Below, one piece after another: positions 1 to 6,553 of a DNA stretch of 24,747 nt. Within the stretch, counting starts at the first letter, position 1, and each line of letters starts with the position of its first letter. This DNA comes from a virus. The notes beneath the pieces are model-generated. The model worked only from the letters and a program-made list of their open reading frames with translations. It was not told the origin of the DNA and did no database searches. The position numbers were made by a program, and so were the translations under genes. The DNA is taken from IMG/VR virus record IMGVR_UViG_3300009164_000341, positions 1 to 24,747 of that record, one strand, 5' to 3'.

Positions 1-237
1 GAAAGCGGCAAAATGACGCCAAAGAGTAAGAATTTGATACAAGAATTAAAAACGTTTGTTGCCCACGGAGCCAGCTTTGCTGCCAAAGAAGGTGAAACAG
101 ATGATCTAGTTATGAGTACAATTCTAGCAGTTAGACTTATTGAGCATTTAATGAAGTATGATGAACAGACATACAATGCATTAGTTGAGCGAGGCAGCGG
201 GGATTTTCTTGCTCCGATGCCAATTGGAATAATTTAA
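1..237 (+). CDS. 17: Large terminase subunit (gp17-like), C-terminal fragment
   Basis: The reading frame is open from the first base of the window, so this is the 3' end of a gene that begins upstream, not a 74-residue protein starting at the ATG at 13. The visible residues contain FVAHGASFAAKEGETDDLVM. This matches the end of the RNase H-fold headful nuclease of T4-type large terminases, where the DDLVM segment carries the last metal-binding aspartate. In the family, the protein pumps DNA into the prohead with its N-terminal ATPase and cuts the concatemer with this C-terminal nuclease. The ATPase half is outside the window. It is followed after 21 bases by an unknown gene that has its own late-type promoter. 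The short homologous stretch limits certainty. Confidence 0.8.
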   Translation, partial: ESGKMTPKSKNLIQELKTFVAHGASFAAKEGETDDLVMSTILAVRLIEHLMKYDEQTYNALVERGSGDFLAPMPIGII

Positions 238-245
238 TTAAAATA

Positions 246-253
246 GGTAAATA
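246..253 (+). promoter_or_regulatory. Late-promoter-like element, start-codon proximal
   Basis: GGTAAATA resembles the T4 late promoter octamer TATAAATA. Only five bases separate it from the ATG at 259. With T4 spacing, transcription would begin on or next to that ATG. No convincing Shine-Dalgarno sequence precedes the start. Confidence 0.45.
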
Positions 254-258
254 TATAC

Positions 259-1521
259 ATGGCAATTGATTTTAATACTGTAGCAGATAGGGTGTTTGAC
301 CAGCTCAAAGGATTCGGTTATAGCATTACTATGAACGATAAAAGTGGTAAACAAACAGCCAATGCTACAAAAGCAAGATACTTTTATAGTACAGATGAAA
401 AGTTTACTATAATCATTGACGAAAAAGAGAGAGTGATAAAAATCAAATTCGGTGATAACACAGATCGTGAAAGATTGAACAAGTTAGAAAATACCATACG
501 CAATGGTATTGCAAAAAAATTCGTTATAGGCGTAGATCTTATGCCCTATACAGGTAAAAATATTGAACCAAAGGATGTAGAAAATATGGCAAAAGTCCAA
601 GAAAGTTTAAGCCCGATACAAGGGTCTATGAAAACTAGCTATCAACAAACAGATGGCGCAAAATTAATTATTCGCCACAGCAAAGCTGTCAACGAAGAAG
701 TTATGGGTAGTAGAAGCCGTAACATCAGAGCATTGTTCATTGAGAATGCTCAAGGTGAACGCTTCCGTTATCCACAAATACATTTGGCAGGCGCCCGCAC
801 AATGACACGTCACGTCGCTGAAGGCGGCACACCATATGACGAGATTGGACTAAAGATTATTGGACTAAGCGAAGAACGCAGTCAACTAATGCAAGTTGCT
901 CGTTACATCAGAAGCCAAGGTTTACAAGAACAAGCCAATGATGTTCAATTCGCAGTTACTGGTCGTTTAACTGAAATCAAAGATTTATTGGGTCGTTATA
1001 ACACTGAACGGTTAATGGGTGATGTACACGAACAAGACGAAAATGATTTAGACGCATTAAAAGAAAAACTAACTAAAAACGTATTCGATGAAGCAATTGG
1101 TTCAATGTTACCAAGACTAAATGGCTACTTAAAAGAATATCAATCTAAGATGGAAGCTACGCAGGCATTTGATTCGTTGAAACAACAAGTGGAAGAAAGC
1201 TCTACTATAGCGGTAAGTGCGATTCCAGACTTAGATTTTACAAGTATGATTGTTTATGAAAGCCCAACTGTTAATACATCACAGTTGATTAATTTGGTTC
1301 TTCCTGTTTTGGAAGATGAAACAATTAAAAATCAATTGGCACGTGTAGCAGAAGGTGTAGCATCGGGTCATTTAGATCCAATGGCAGTGGAAAACCTAAC
1401 TCGCAGTATTATTGGCAAGAGTAGTAAGCAAACAGCAACATTTGAAGATAGCCGTTTTGAAATTGGTGCCATGTTCGAAAGTGCTTTGAAGAAATACTCA
1501 CTAGAAGAAATATTGAAATAA
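259..1521 (+). CDS. Conserved-type phage protein of unknown function, 420 residues
   Basis: I do not recognise a named family. The protein is soluble, with no signal peptide or membrane segment. The N-terminal 100 residues look like a mixed alpha/beta domain rich in Lys and Asp. Residues about 120-215 contain an Arg-rich stretch (GSRSRNIRALFIE, then ERFRYPQIHLAGARTMTRH). The C-terminal half is mostly helical, with possible coiled coil around 275-315. Its place between the terminase end and gp32, with a late-type promoter element directly at its start, suggests late expression and possibly a virion or packaging role, but this is inference from context. The ATG at 259 is the first in frame and has no clear Shine-Dalgarno sequence. 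Confidence 0.8.
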   Translation: MAIDFNTVADRVFDQLKGFGYSITMNDKSGKQTANATKARYFYSTDEKFTIIIDEKERVIKIKFGDNTDRERLNKLENTIRNGIAKKFVIGVDLMPYTGKNIEPKDVENMAKVQESLSPIQGSMKTSYQQTDGAKLIIRHSKAVNEEVMGSRSRNIRALFIENAQGERFRYPQIHLAGARTMTRHVAEGGTPYDEIGLKIIGLSEERSQLMQVARYIRSQGLQEQANDVQFAVTGRLTEIKDLLGRYNTERLMGDVHEQDENDLDALKEKLTKNVFDEAIGSMLPRLNGYLKEYQSKMEATQAFDSLKQQVEESSTIAVSAIPDLDFTSMIVYESPTVNTSQLINLVLPVLEDETIKNQLARVAEGVASGHLDPMAVENLTRSIIGKSSKQTATFEDSRFEIGAMFESALKKYSLEEILK

Positions 1522-1523
1522 AG

Positions 1524-1531
1524 AATAAATA
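1524..1531 (+). promoter_or_regulatory. Possible late promoter ahead of gp32
   Basis: AATAAATA matches seven of eight positions of the T4 late octamer. It lies just after the previous gene's stop codon. The predicted start at about 1537 coincides with the first base of an 11-bp perfect hairpin. Confidence 0.35.
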
Positions 1532-1535
1532 AATT

Positions 1536-1571
1536 CAACAGCAATTCATCCAAAAGGTTAAATTGCTGTTG
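1536..1571 (+). repeat. Perfect 11-bp inverted repeat (hairpin) upstream of gp32
   Basis: CAACAGCAATT at 1536-1546 and AATTGCTGTTG at 1561-1571 are exact reverse complements separated by 14 bases. There is no T-run after it, so it is not an ordinary intrinsic terminator. The right arm overlaps the -35 element of the gp32 promoter, so it could act as an operator in DNA, or as a 5' stabilising or processing hairpin in RNA made from 1524-1531 or by readthrough. Confidence 0.6.
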
Positions 1572-1599
1572 ACGTAACACACGATATAGTGTTACAATA
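1569..1599 (+). promoter_or_regulatory. Sigma-70-type promoter for gp32
   Basis: TTGACG at 1569-1574 and TACAAT at 1594-1599, with a 19-base spacer, somewhat longer than the 17 seen at the other early promoters in this window. The predicted start near 1606 falls at the foot of the leader hairpin at 1604-1625. Confidence 0.55.
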
Positions 1600-1603
1600 C
1601 GTT

Positions 1604-1656
1604 CATAGGATGAGAGTATCCTATGTTCCAGGCAACAAACTTTTTTAAAACCCTGG
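1604..1656 (+). promoter_or_regulatory. gp32 mRNA leader with hairpins, possible autoregulatory site
   Basis: CATAGGAT at 1604-1611 pairs perfectly with ATCCTATG at 1618-1625 around a six-base loop. CCAGG at 1628-1632 can pair with CCTGG at 1652-1656 around a single-stranded A/T-rich stretch. In T4, gp32 represses its own translation by binding a folded 5' leader followed by unstructured A/U-rich RNA. The layout here is analogous; the regulatory role is inference. Confidence 0.45.
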
Positions 1657-1677
1657 CATTTTATAAGGAAAAACATT

Positions 1678-2685
1678 ATGGCAACATTAGCAGAAATTCG
1701 CGCTAGACTACTAGAGCAAGAAACCCGCACAAGCGGTAACAAACAAAACGGCAGCGGTGATAACGCAATATTCCCGTTTTGGAACATCCCAGAAAACAGC
1801 ACAGCAGTTCTTCGTTTCCTACCCGACGGTGACGATACTAACACTTTCCCATGGCGTGAACGCCAAATGATCCGTTTGGAATTCGCCGGCGTTAAGGGTG
1901 GTGATGAAAACAAGAAAGTAACTGTTACAGTTCCTTGTATGGAAATGTGGAAAGAGACTTGTCCTATCCACGCAGAGATTCGTCCTTGGTTCAAAGATAA
2001 GAGTTTGGAAGACCTGGGTCGTAAATACTGGAAGAAAAAATCTTATGTATTCCAAGGCTTTGTTGTACAAAGCGGCTTGGCAGAAGACACTGTGCCTGAG
2101 AATCCAATCCGTAGATTGATTATCAATCCAAGTATTTTTAACATTGTTAAAGGTGCATTGATGGATCCGGATATGGAAAGTCTATTCACAGACTATGAAA
2201 ACGGTACAGACTTCCGACTAACAAAAACTACAAAAGGTCAATACGCAGACTACAGCACAAGTAGTTTTGCCCGTAAAGAGCGTGGCCTCAATGAGACAGA
2301 GCTGGAAGCAATTGCCAAACATGGCCTCTTCAATCTAAATGACTTCATGCCTAAGAAGCCCAGTAAAGAAGAAGTTGAGATCATGTATGACATGTTTAAA
2401 GCCAGCGTTGATGGCGAGTTATACGATCCTAAGCGTTGGGGTCAGCACTTTAAGCCAGCTGGTGTAAACCTTGGTAACTTGGGTGTAGCATCAGATGTTG
2501 ATGCCGCAGAGTCAAGTTTCAAAGCACCTGCTCCGGCAGCTCGTCCTGCTCCTGTAGCTAAACCTACTGTGGTAGATGATGAAGATGACGCACCTTTTGA
2601 AGTTGCTGAAGAAGCAGCCGCACCAGAAGGCAAAAAGAATGTTAATGACATTCTTGCGATGATTCGTAATCGTCAACAAAAGTAA
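1678..2685 (+). CDS. 32: Single-stranded DNA binding protein (gp32-like)
   Basis: It coats single-stranded DNA during replication and recombination and recruits UvsX/UvsY and the helicase loader in T4. The N-terminus is a short basic helical segment. The core has the typical FPFWNIPENSTAVLRFLPDG start of the OB fold and a cysteine/histidine cluster (PCMEMW then CPIH, about residues 81-93) equivalent to the zinc-binding part of gp32. At 335 residues it is slightly longer than T4 gp32 (about 300). The tail is an Ala/Pro-rich linker, an acidic patch (VDDEDD) and a final amphipathic helix, VNDILAMIRNRQQK. The acidic tail is the protein-interaction arm in T4; the last helix is also found in the protein encoded at 13214-13825. 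The start has an AAGGA Shine-Dalgarno and an elaborate leader. A hairpin terminator follows directly. Confidence 0.92.
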   Translation: MATLAEIRARLLEQETRTSGNKQNGSGDNAIFPFWNIPENSTAVLRFLPDGDDTNTFPWRERQMIRLEFAGVKGGDENKKVTVTVPCMEMWKETCPIHAEIRPWFKDKSLEDLGRKYWKKKSYVFQGFVVQSGLAEDTVPENPIRRLIINPSIFNIVKGALMDPDMESLFTDYENGTDFRLTKTTKGQYADYSTSSFARKERGLNETELEAIAKHGLFNLNDFMPKKPSKEEVEIMYDMFKASVDGELYDPKRWGQHFKPAGVNLGNLGVASDVDAAESSFKAPAPAARPAPVAKPTVVDDEDDAPFEVAEEAAAPEGKKNVNDILAMIRNRQQK

Positions 2686-2687
2686 AG

Positions 2688-2710
2688 ACAAGGGCCTCGG
2701 CCCTTGTTTA
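2688..2710 (+). terminator. Intrinsic terminator after gp32
   Basis: ACAAGGGC (2688-2695) pairs perfectly with GCCCTTGT (2700-2707) around loop CTCG, followed by a short T-run. It begins two bases after the gp32 stop. The T-run is only three or four bases long, so termination may be partial. Confidence 0.6.
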
Positions 2711-2747
2711 GTCAATGCTTAAAAAGCGTTTATTAACTAATAAAGAT

Positions 2748-3017
2748 ATGACACTACCAGACGAAAGATATCGTGCTGTATTGTGGGCAAGTAGATTCCT
2801 AGGTGAAGTTGCTCATGATGCTAAAAAGTATCCTAGAATTTCCAAACAAGTTAGACGTGAGGCTTATAGCATACTGCGTCATTTTCCCAGTGACTGGGAT
2901 ATGAAACGTGTTGCAGATAAAGTACCCGAAGTCTTCCAAGAACGTATGGAACCATTGACAAGGATGCTGGAAGTATATAAAATAGAACAAAAGGAAGAAA
3001 ATGACAAAACCATTTGA
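2748..3017 (+). CDS. BPSL0761-family-like small protein
   Basis: The 89-residue protein opens with MTLPDERYRAVLWASRFLGE and continues with a helical stretch ending in RREAYSILRHFPSDWDM. This fits the pattern of the small bacterial BPSL0761-type proteins (MTxPDERxRAV at the start, RHFP or RHYP near the middle), whose function is unknown. I chose the ATG at 2748 because the family begins there. An ATG at 2715 would add 11 residues, but it has no Shine-Dalgarno and lies at the end of the terminator. The 3' end overlaps the UvsX start by 17 bases, so the two are translationally linked. A role in recombination is suggested only by this neighbourhood. Confidence 0.7.
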   Translation: MTLPDERYRAVLWASRFLGEVAHDAKKYPRISKQVRREAYSILRHFPSDWDMKRVADKVPEVFQERMEPLTRMLEVYKIEQKEENDKTI

Positions 3018-4077
3018 CGTAAGTAAATTTAGAAAAGAAATCACTAAGAGCATTGAAGGCCTTAGCATTGGTTTCAACGATCCTACAGATTGGATCAGCA
3101 CAGGTAACTATACATTAAACTATTTGATTAGTGGCGACTTTTTCAAAGGCGTACCAATGGGCAAGGTTACTGTGTTTGCCGGCGAGAGTGGGGCAGGCAA
3201 AAGTTATATCTGCTCAGGTAATCTAGTCCGACACGCACAAGAGCAGGGCATTTATGTTGTGCTTATTGACACAGAGAACGCACTAGACGAAGCATGGCTT
3301 CACGCACTTGGCGTAGATACTGGCGAAGATAAGTTGCTAAAACTTAACATGGCCATGATTGATGACGTGGCTATGACAATTACAAAATTTGTTGCAGATT
3401 ACAAAGCAATGGCAGAAGATGCTCGTCCAAAAGTATTGTTTGTGATTGACAGTCTAGGCATGTTGCTAACACCCACAGACGTTAATCAGTTCCAAGCAGG
3501 TGATATGAAAGGTGACATGGGTCGTAAGCCTAAAGCACTTACATCACTGGTTCGTAACACAGTTAATATGTTTGGTAATCTAAACATTGGTATGGTCTGT
3601 ACTAACCACACGTATGCTAGTCAAGACATGTTTGATCCAGACGACAAGATATCTGGCGGTCAGGGTTTTATCTATGCCAGCTCTATTGTTGTTGCTATGC
3701 GTAAATTGAAACTCAAAGAAGATGAAGATGGCAATAAGACTGGTGCTCAAGTAACGGGTATTCGTGCTAGTTGTAAGATTATGAAAACTCGTTATAGCAA
3801 GCCGTTTGAATCAGTTCATGTTAAGATTCCTTATGCCACAGGTATGAGTCCTTATAGTGGCTTGTTTGACATGTTGGAAGAAAAAGGCAGTTTGAAACGT
3901 GAAGGTAACAGCTATTCCTACGTTACTAAAGATGGCGAAATCCTTAAGGCCATGCGTAAGGGTTGGAACAATGAAATGTTGGATAAAGCAATGGCAGACA
4001 TTATGCTTCGTGATTTGACTGCCGGAGTAAATACAGCAGATACAACAATCACGGAGGATATTGACGATGTTGCATGA
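3001..4077 (+). CDS. uvsX: RecA-like recombinase UvsX
   Basis: UvsX forms filaments on single-stranded DNA and drives strand exchange in recombination-dependent replication and repair. The 358-residue protein has a RecA/UvsX core: Walker A GESGAGKS at residues 61-68, the LIDTENALDE region after the second strand (about 88-97), Walker B VLFVIDS at 145-151, and the GGQGFIYASSIVVAM segment around 218-232. It is a little shorter than T4 UvsX (about 390). The start ATG at 3001 has a good AAAGGAAG Shine-Dalgarno inside the preceding gene. An 11-base overlap couples it to the next gene. gp32, UvsX and UvsY lie close together, as expected for proteins acting in one filament-assembly pathway. Confidence 0.95.
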   Translation: MTKPFDVSKFRKEITKSIEGLSIGFNDPTDWISTGNYTLNYLISGDFFKGVPMGKVTVFAGESGAGKSYICSGNLVRHAQEQGIYVVLIDTENALDEAWLHALGVDTGEDKLLKLNMAMIDDVAMTITKFVADYKAMAEDARPKVLFVIDSLGMLLTPTDVNQFQAGDMKGDMGRKPKALTSLVRNTVNMFGNLNIGMVCTNHTYASQDMFDPDDKISGGQGFIYASSIVVAMRKLKLKEDEDGNKTGAQVTGIRASCKIMKTRYSKPFESVHVKIPYATGMSPYSGLFDMLEEKGSLKREGNSYSYVTKDGEILKAMRKGWNNEMLDKAMADIMLRDLTAGVNTADTTITEDIDDVA

Positions 4078-4336
4078 TGAAGAAGTTAGTTTGATCGTTG
4101 ACACATGGACCAGTGTCAAAACTTATATTGATAAAAAAGAAAGATACGATGCTGGCAGCGCATTCTTGCGTAGTTTAGAAAATCACTATGACATGGATAG
4201 TGTGGCTGTAGAGCTTCTTGGTAATGACACCACACTGGACACAGTAATTAAGGATTTGTATACCGCCGACGATATCATTGATGAAGACGACGACTACGAA
4301 GAAGATAATTACGACTCTGACTACGACGACGAATGA
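4067..4336 (+). CDS. Small protein with highly acidic tail, unknown function
   Basis: The 89-residue protein has a helical N-terminal two thirds (MLHDEEVSLIVDTWTSVKTY onward) and a final stretch of about 22 residues that is almost entirely Asp, Glu and Tyr (DEDDDYEEDNYDSDYDDE). I do not recognise a family. The ATG at 4067 fits the GGAGG Shine-Dalgarno at 4053-4057; a TTG at 4061 is too close to it. It overlaps the end of uvsX by 11 bases and the start of uvsY by 4 bases, so the three are one translational unit. Acidic tails of this kind may bind gp32-type or DNA-binding partners, or mimic DNA, but nothing here proves that. Confidence 0.75.
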   Translation: MLHDEEVSLIVDTWTSVKTYIDKKERYDAGSAFLRSLENHYDMDSVAVELLGNDTTLDTVIKDLYTADDIIDEDDDYEEDNYDSDYDDE

Positions 4337-4794
4337 GTAATTGGTATAGACAAGTATCAGGCGACATTAGCACGTTGCCTGATGCTATTTCATATTTCGA
4401 TTCTGAATTACAAGGTGCTAGAATAGAAACTAGCCTCAAAGGTAATTTGGAAATGAATAGTAGACTTATGCCCGGCATTGTCGAGCATAGGTTCAATCAA
4501 TTACAAGAGATAGAAGCCATACTAGAATATCTTAATATACAGTTAAGAAAAAAACGAAGCGAAAGTTTTCGTAAGTTTACAGAAAATTATAATAGATCAC
4601 TGACTAGTCGAGACGCAGATCGATATGTAGATGGTGATGCAGAAGTATATAATTGGCAGTTACTTATAAATGAATTTTCAATGGTGCGTAACAAATTCTT
4701 GGGACTGCTCAAAGCTATTGATGCCAAGCAATTCCAAATTAACAACATTACAAAATTGAGAGTTGCTGGCATGGAAGACACTACTTTGGGTTAA
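4333..4794 (+). CDS. uvsY: Recombination mediator UvsY
   Basis: UvsY loads UvsX onto single-stranded DNA covered by gp32. The 153-residue, mostly helical protein is close to the T4 length (137). The C-terminal part, with YNWQLLINEFSMVRNKFLGL and then a short helix of IDAKQFQINNITKLR type, matches the pattern of T4-type UvsY proteins (aromatic-W-x-LL near residue 107, then AIxxRxFxIxxI). A basic central segment, LRKKRSESFRK, could contact DNA. The gene overlaps the acidic-tailed gene by an ATGA and lies directly downstream of uvsX, which supports the call. The stop codon abuts the first of the repeated early promoters. Confidence 0.8.
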   Translation: MSNWYRQVSGDISTLPDAISYFDSELQGARIETSLKGNLEMNSRLMPGIVEHRFNQLQEIEAILEYLNIQLRKKRSESFRKFTENYNRSLTSRDADRYVDGDAEVYNWQLLINEFSMVRNKFLGLLKAIDAKQFQINNITKLRVAGMEDTTLG

Positions 4795-4823
4795 TTGACA
4801 CAAATTGGACTCTTTGCTATAAT
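4795..4823 (+). promoter_or_regulatory. Strong early promoter, cassette copy 1
   Basis: TTGACA at 4795-4800 and TATAAT at 4818-4823 with a 17-base spacer and a TGC just before the -10. It shares TTAATTGACACAAATTGG with copies at 5078 and 5339 and starts right at the uvsY stop codon. A shared AACAAAACAGGAG leader end follows. Confidence 0.9.
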
Positions 4824-4855
4824 TGATACATAGCGTAACAAAACAGGAGTCCAAA

Positions 4856-5077
4856 ATGAATCAAGCAGAATTTGAAAGCAATGTAACTTACATAGTTCGT
4901 CCCTTGTTAAATGACAACGAACACGCTGGATTTTTTAGTGATACTGGAACATTGTTTGCCGCTTGTTCAGAAGATACTGCTCGTAGCATTTTCCATAGAT
5001 TGAGCATGGAATTTGGTGTTGGTAAAGTACAGATCAACGGTCCAATACAGGGCGAATACGCCTATGATTTTGTTTAA
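4856..5077 (+). CDS. Small early protein, unknown function
   Basis: The 73-residue protein starts MNQAEFESNVTYIVRPLLND. The ATG at 4856 is preceded by AGGAG at 4845-4849; earlier in-frame TTG codons lie in the promoter and leader. It looks like a compact alpha/beta fold without cysteines placed to bind metal and without membrane segments. I do not recognise a family. It is a single-gene unit with its own strong promoter, and its stop codon is followed immediately by the next copy of that promoter. This arrangement is typical of phage early genes for host takeover, which is inference only. Confidence 0.8.
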   Translation: MNQAEFESNVTYIVRPLLNDNEHAGFFSDTGTLFAACSEDTARSIFHRLSMEFGVGKVQINGPIQGEYAYDFV

Positions 5078-5106
5078 TTGACACAAATTGGTATTGGTGC
5101 TATAAT
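5078..5106 (+). promoter_or_regulatory. Strong early promoter, cassette copy 2
   Basis: TTGACA at 5078-5083, TATAAT at 5101-5106, 17-base spacer, TGC before the -10. The upstream part TTAATTGACACAAATTGG is identical to copy 1. Confidence 0.9.
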
Positions 5107-5136
5107 ACATACATATTAACAAAACAGGGGTTGGAA

Positions 5137-5337
5137 ATGACAGACCGCTATACAACTATTTGCTATGCCAAAAACATTCCCATTGACCAATTGGAATCTG
5201 TACGCAAAGAATACAAATTTCTTGCCAAATTGGTAGGCCGTAAATTACAAGTCCGTTTCCGTGGTCCTCGTTATGACGGAATGCGTTTATATACTAAGAA
5301 AAGACATGCTCATTCTTTTAGTGTTTATTTTGTTTAA
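5137..5337 (+). CDS. Small basic early protein, unknown function
   Basis: A 66-residue basic protein (MTDRYTTICYAKNIPIDQLE at the start; many Lys, Arg and Tyr in the second half, such as RKLQVRFRGPRYDGMR). The ATG at 5137 follows a Shine-Dalgarno-like AGGGG. No family is recognised. The basic second half and the predicted early timing are compatible with binding nucleic acid or a host protein, but this is unproven. It sits alone between cassette promoter copies 2 and 3. Confidence 0.75.
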   Translation: MTDRYTTICYAKNIPIDQLESVRKEYKFLAKLVGRKLQVRFRGPRYDGMRLYTKKRHAHSFSVYFV

Positions 5338-5338
5338 A

Positions 5339-5367
5339 TTGACACAAATTGGTATTCTTGCTATAAT
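5339..5367 (+). promoter_or_regulatory. Strong early promoter, cassette copy 3
   Basis: TTGACA at 5339-5344, TATAAT at 5362-5367, 17-base spacer. It is nearly identical to copies 1 and 2 from -35 through the leader end AACAAAACAGGAG. Confidence 0.9.
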
Positions 5368-5398
5368 ACATTTTAAGTTAACAAAACAGGAGTTTTAG

Positions 5399-6472
5399 AT
5401 GGCTAATGTAACTATTTTTGCTGGCGAGTATCGTGGCACTAAAGTTCGTAACGAGACATTCCGTTTAGTATCAGATGTTAAGTCCGGTAGCAAAGGTATG
5501 TTTGTAACAGTAGTAGATGACGGCACTCTGGGCTATAAAGGCAAAAGTGTTCGTGTTAAAATTAAAAGCATGGAGGATATTACAGTGAGTGGTCAAAATA
5601 TTGCAGATATGTCGGACAGTCAACGTCGCAAAGCAAATAAAGATGACAATGTGTTTTCATTGATGGTTACTAAAGAACCAGAAGTGTTTACAGAAACAGA
5701 TGAGCAAGCCATCGAGCGCATTCGTGAGCGTTTTGATATTCTGGATCAAATGGCAGAAGGCACCACAACAGGTGCAGTTCGCGCTATGATTGTTAGTGGT
5801 CCTCCAGGCGTAGGTAAATCCTTTGGTGTTGAGAAGGTACTCGAGCAGGCCAGTTTGTTTGACAAGATGGCTCAGCGTAAGAACCGTTTTGAAGTTGTTA
5901 AAGGTGCAATGAGTGCTCTAGGCCTGTATGCTAAACTTTACAAGTTCTCAGACGAAGGTAACGTGTTAGTGTTTGACGACTGTGACAGCATCTTGCTTGA
6001 CGACTTGTCATTGAACATTTTGAAAGCCGCATTAGACAGTTCTAAGAAACGTTATATTTCCTGGAACACTGACAGTTCAATGTTGGGACGTGAAGGCATT
6101 CCAGATCGTTTTGAATTTAAAGGTAGTGTGATTTTTATCACTAACATTAAGTTTGAGCACGTTCGCAGTAAAAAATTAAAAGACCATTTGGACGCATTGG
6201 AAAGCCGTTGCCACTATTTGGATTTGACAATGGACACACAACGTGACAAGTTCTTGCGTATTACGCAGATTGTACGTGACGGTATGTTGGATAGTTATGA
6301 TTTTGAAGATGGAGCCGCACAAGAGATCGTAGACTACATGTGGGAAATGAAAAGCCGTTTGCGTGAACTGAGCTTGCGTACAGTACTAAAGATTGCAGAC
6401 CTGCGTAAGATGAGCGCACATAATTGGAAACGTCTTGCAGAGACAACAATTTTGAAACGTGCGGAAGTGTGA
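5399..6472 (+). CDS. AAA+ ATPase, role unknown
   Basis: A 357-residue protein with two parts. Residues 1-65 look like a small beta-rich domain (MANVTIFAGEYRGTKVR to VRVKIKSMEDI). From about 105 there is a complete AAA+ module: Walker A GPPGVGKS at 134-141, Walker B VLVFDDCD at 189-196, sensor-1 FITN at 246-249 and a candidate arginine finger in LESR at 267-270. The Walker B second acidic residue is Asp rather than Glu. It is probably a hexameric motor or remodelling ATPase acting on DNA or protein in the cytoplasm; the partner is unknown. It is not obviously the gp44 clamp-loader subunit. It has its own early promoter and an AGGAG Shine-Dalgarno at 5388-5392. Confidence 0.85.
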   Translation: MANVTIFAGEYRGTKVRNETFRLVSDVKSGSKGMFVTVVDDGTLGYKGKSVRVKIKSMEDITVSGQNIADMSDSQRRKANKDDNVFSLMVTKEPEVFTETDEQAIERIRERFDILDQMAEGTTTGAVRAMIVSGPPGVGKSFGVEKVLEQASLFDKMAQRKNRFEVVKGAMSALGLYAKLYKFSDEGNVLVFDDCDSILLDDLSLNILKAALDSSKKRYISWNTDSSMLGREGIPDRFEFKGSVIFITNIKFEHVRSKKLKDHLDALESRCHYLDLTMDTQRDKFLRITQIVRDGMLDSYDFEDGAAQEIVDYMWEMKSRLRELSLRTVLKIADLRKMSAHNWKRLAETTILKRAEV

Positions 6473-6484
6473 TAAACTAAACGA

Positions 6485-6512
6485 TGCCCAGTTAATTGAC
6501 GTTAATTGGGCA
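6485..6512 (+). repeat. Inverted repeat enclosing the -35 of the protease promoter
   Basis: TGCCCAGTTAA at 6485-6495 pairs with TTAATTGGGCA at 6502-6512 (11 pairs, one of them G-T). The six bases left in the middle are exactly the -35 hexamer TTGACG. The other cassette promoters lack this repeat. It may be an operator, or a weak terminator for the ATPase gene. Confidence 0.55.
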
Positions 6513-6524
6513 TTGTGCTATAAT
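6496..6524 (+). promoter_or_regulatory. Promoter of the protease gene, cassette copy 4
   Basis: TTGACG at 6496-6501, TATAAT at 6519-6524, 17-base spacer with TGC before the -10. It is a diverged member of the early promoter family. The Shine-Dalgarno AAGGAA at 6543-6548 precedes the ATG at 6554. Confidence 0.85.
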
Positions 6525-6553
6525 AACTTTATTAAACAACATAAGGAATTCAA

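Noticed and set aside
1368-1994. Long open frame on the minus strand across the gp32 start
   Set aside because: It covers the gp32 promoter, leader and N-terminus, has no protein-like composition and no signals; it is a shadow of the + strand genes.
5399-6472. Clamp-loader large subunit gp44
   Set aside because: It has AAA+ motifs, but an extra N-terminal beta domain and no matching C-terminal collar region were seen; left as an AAA+ ATPase.
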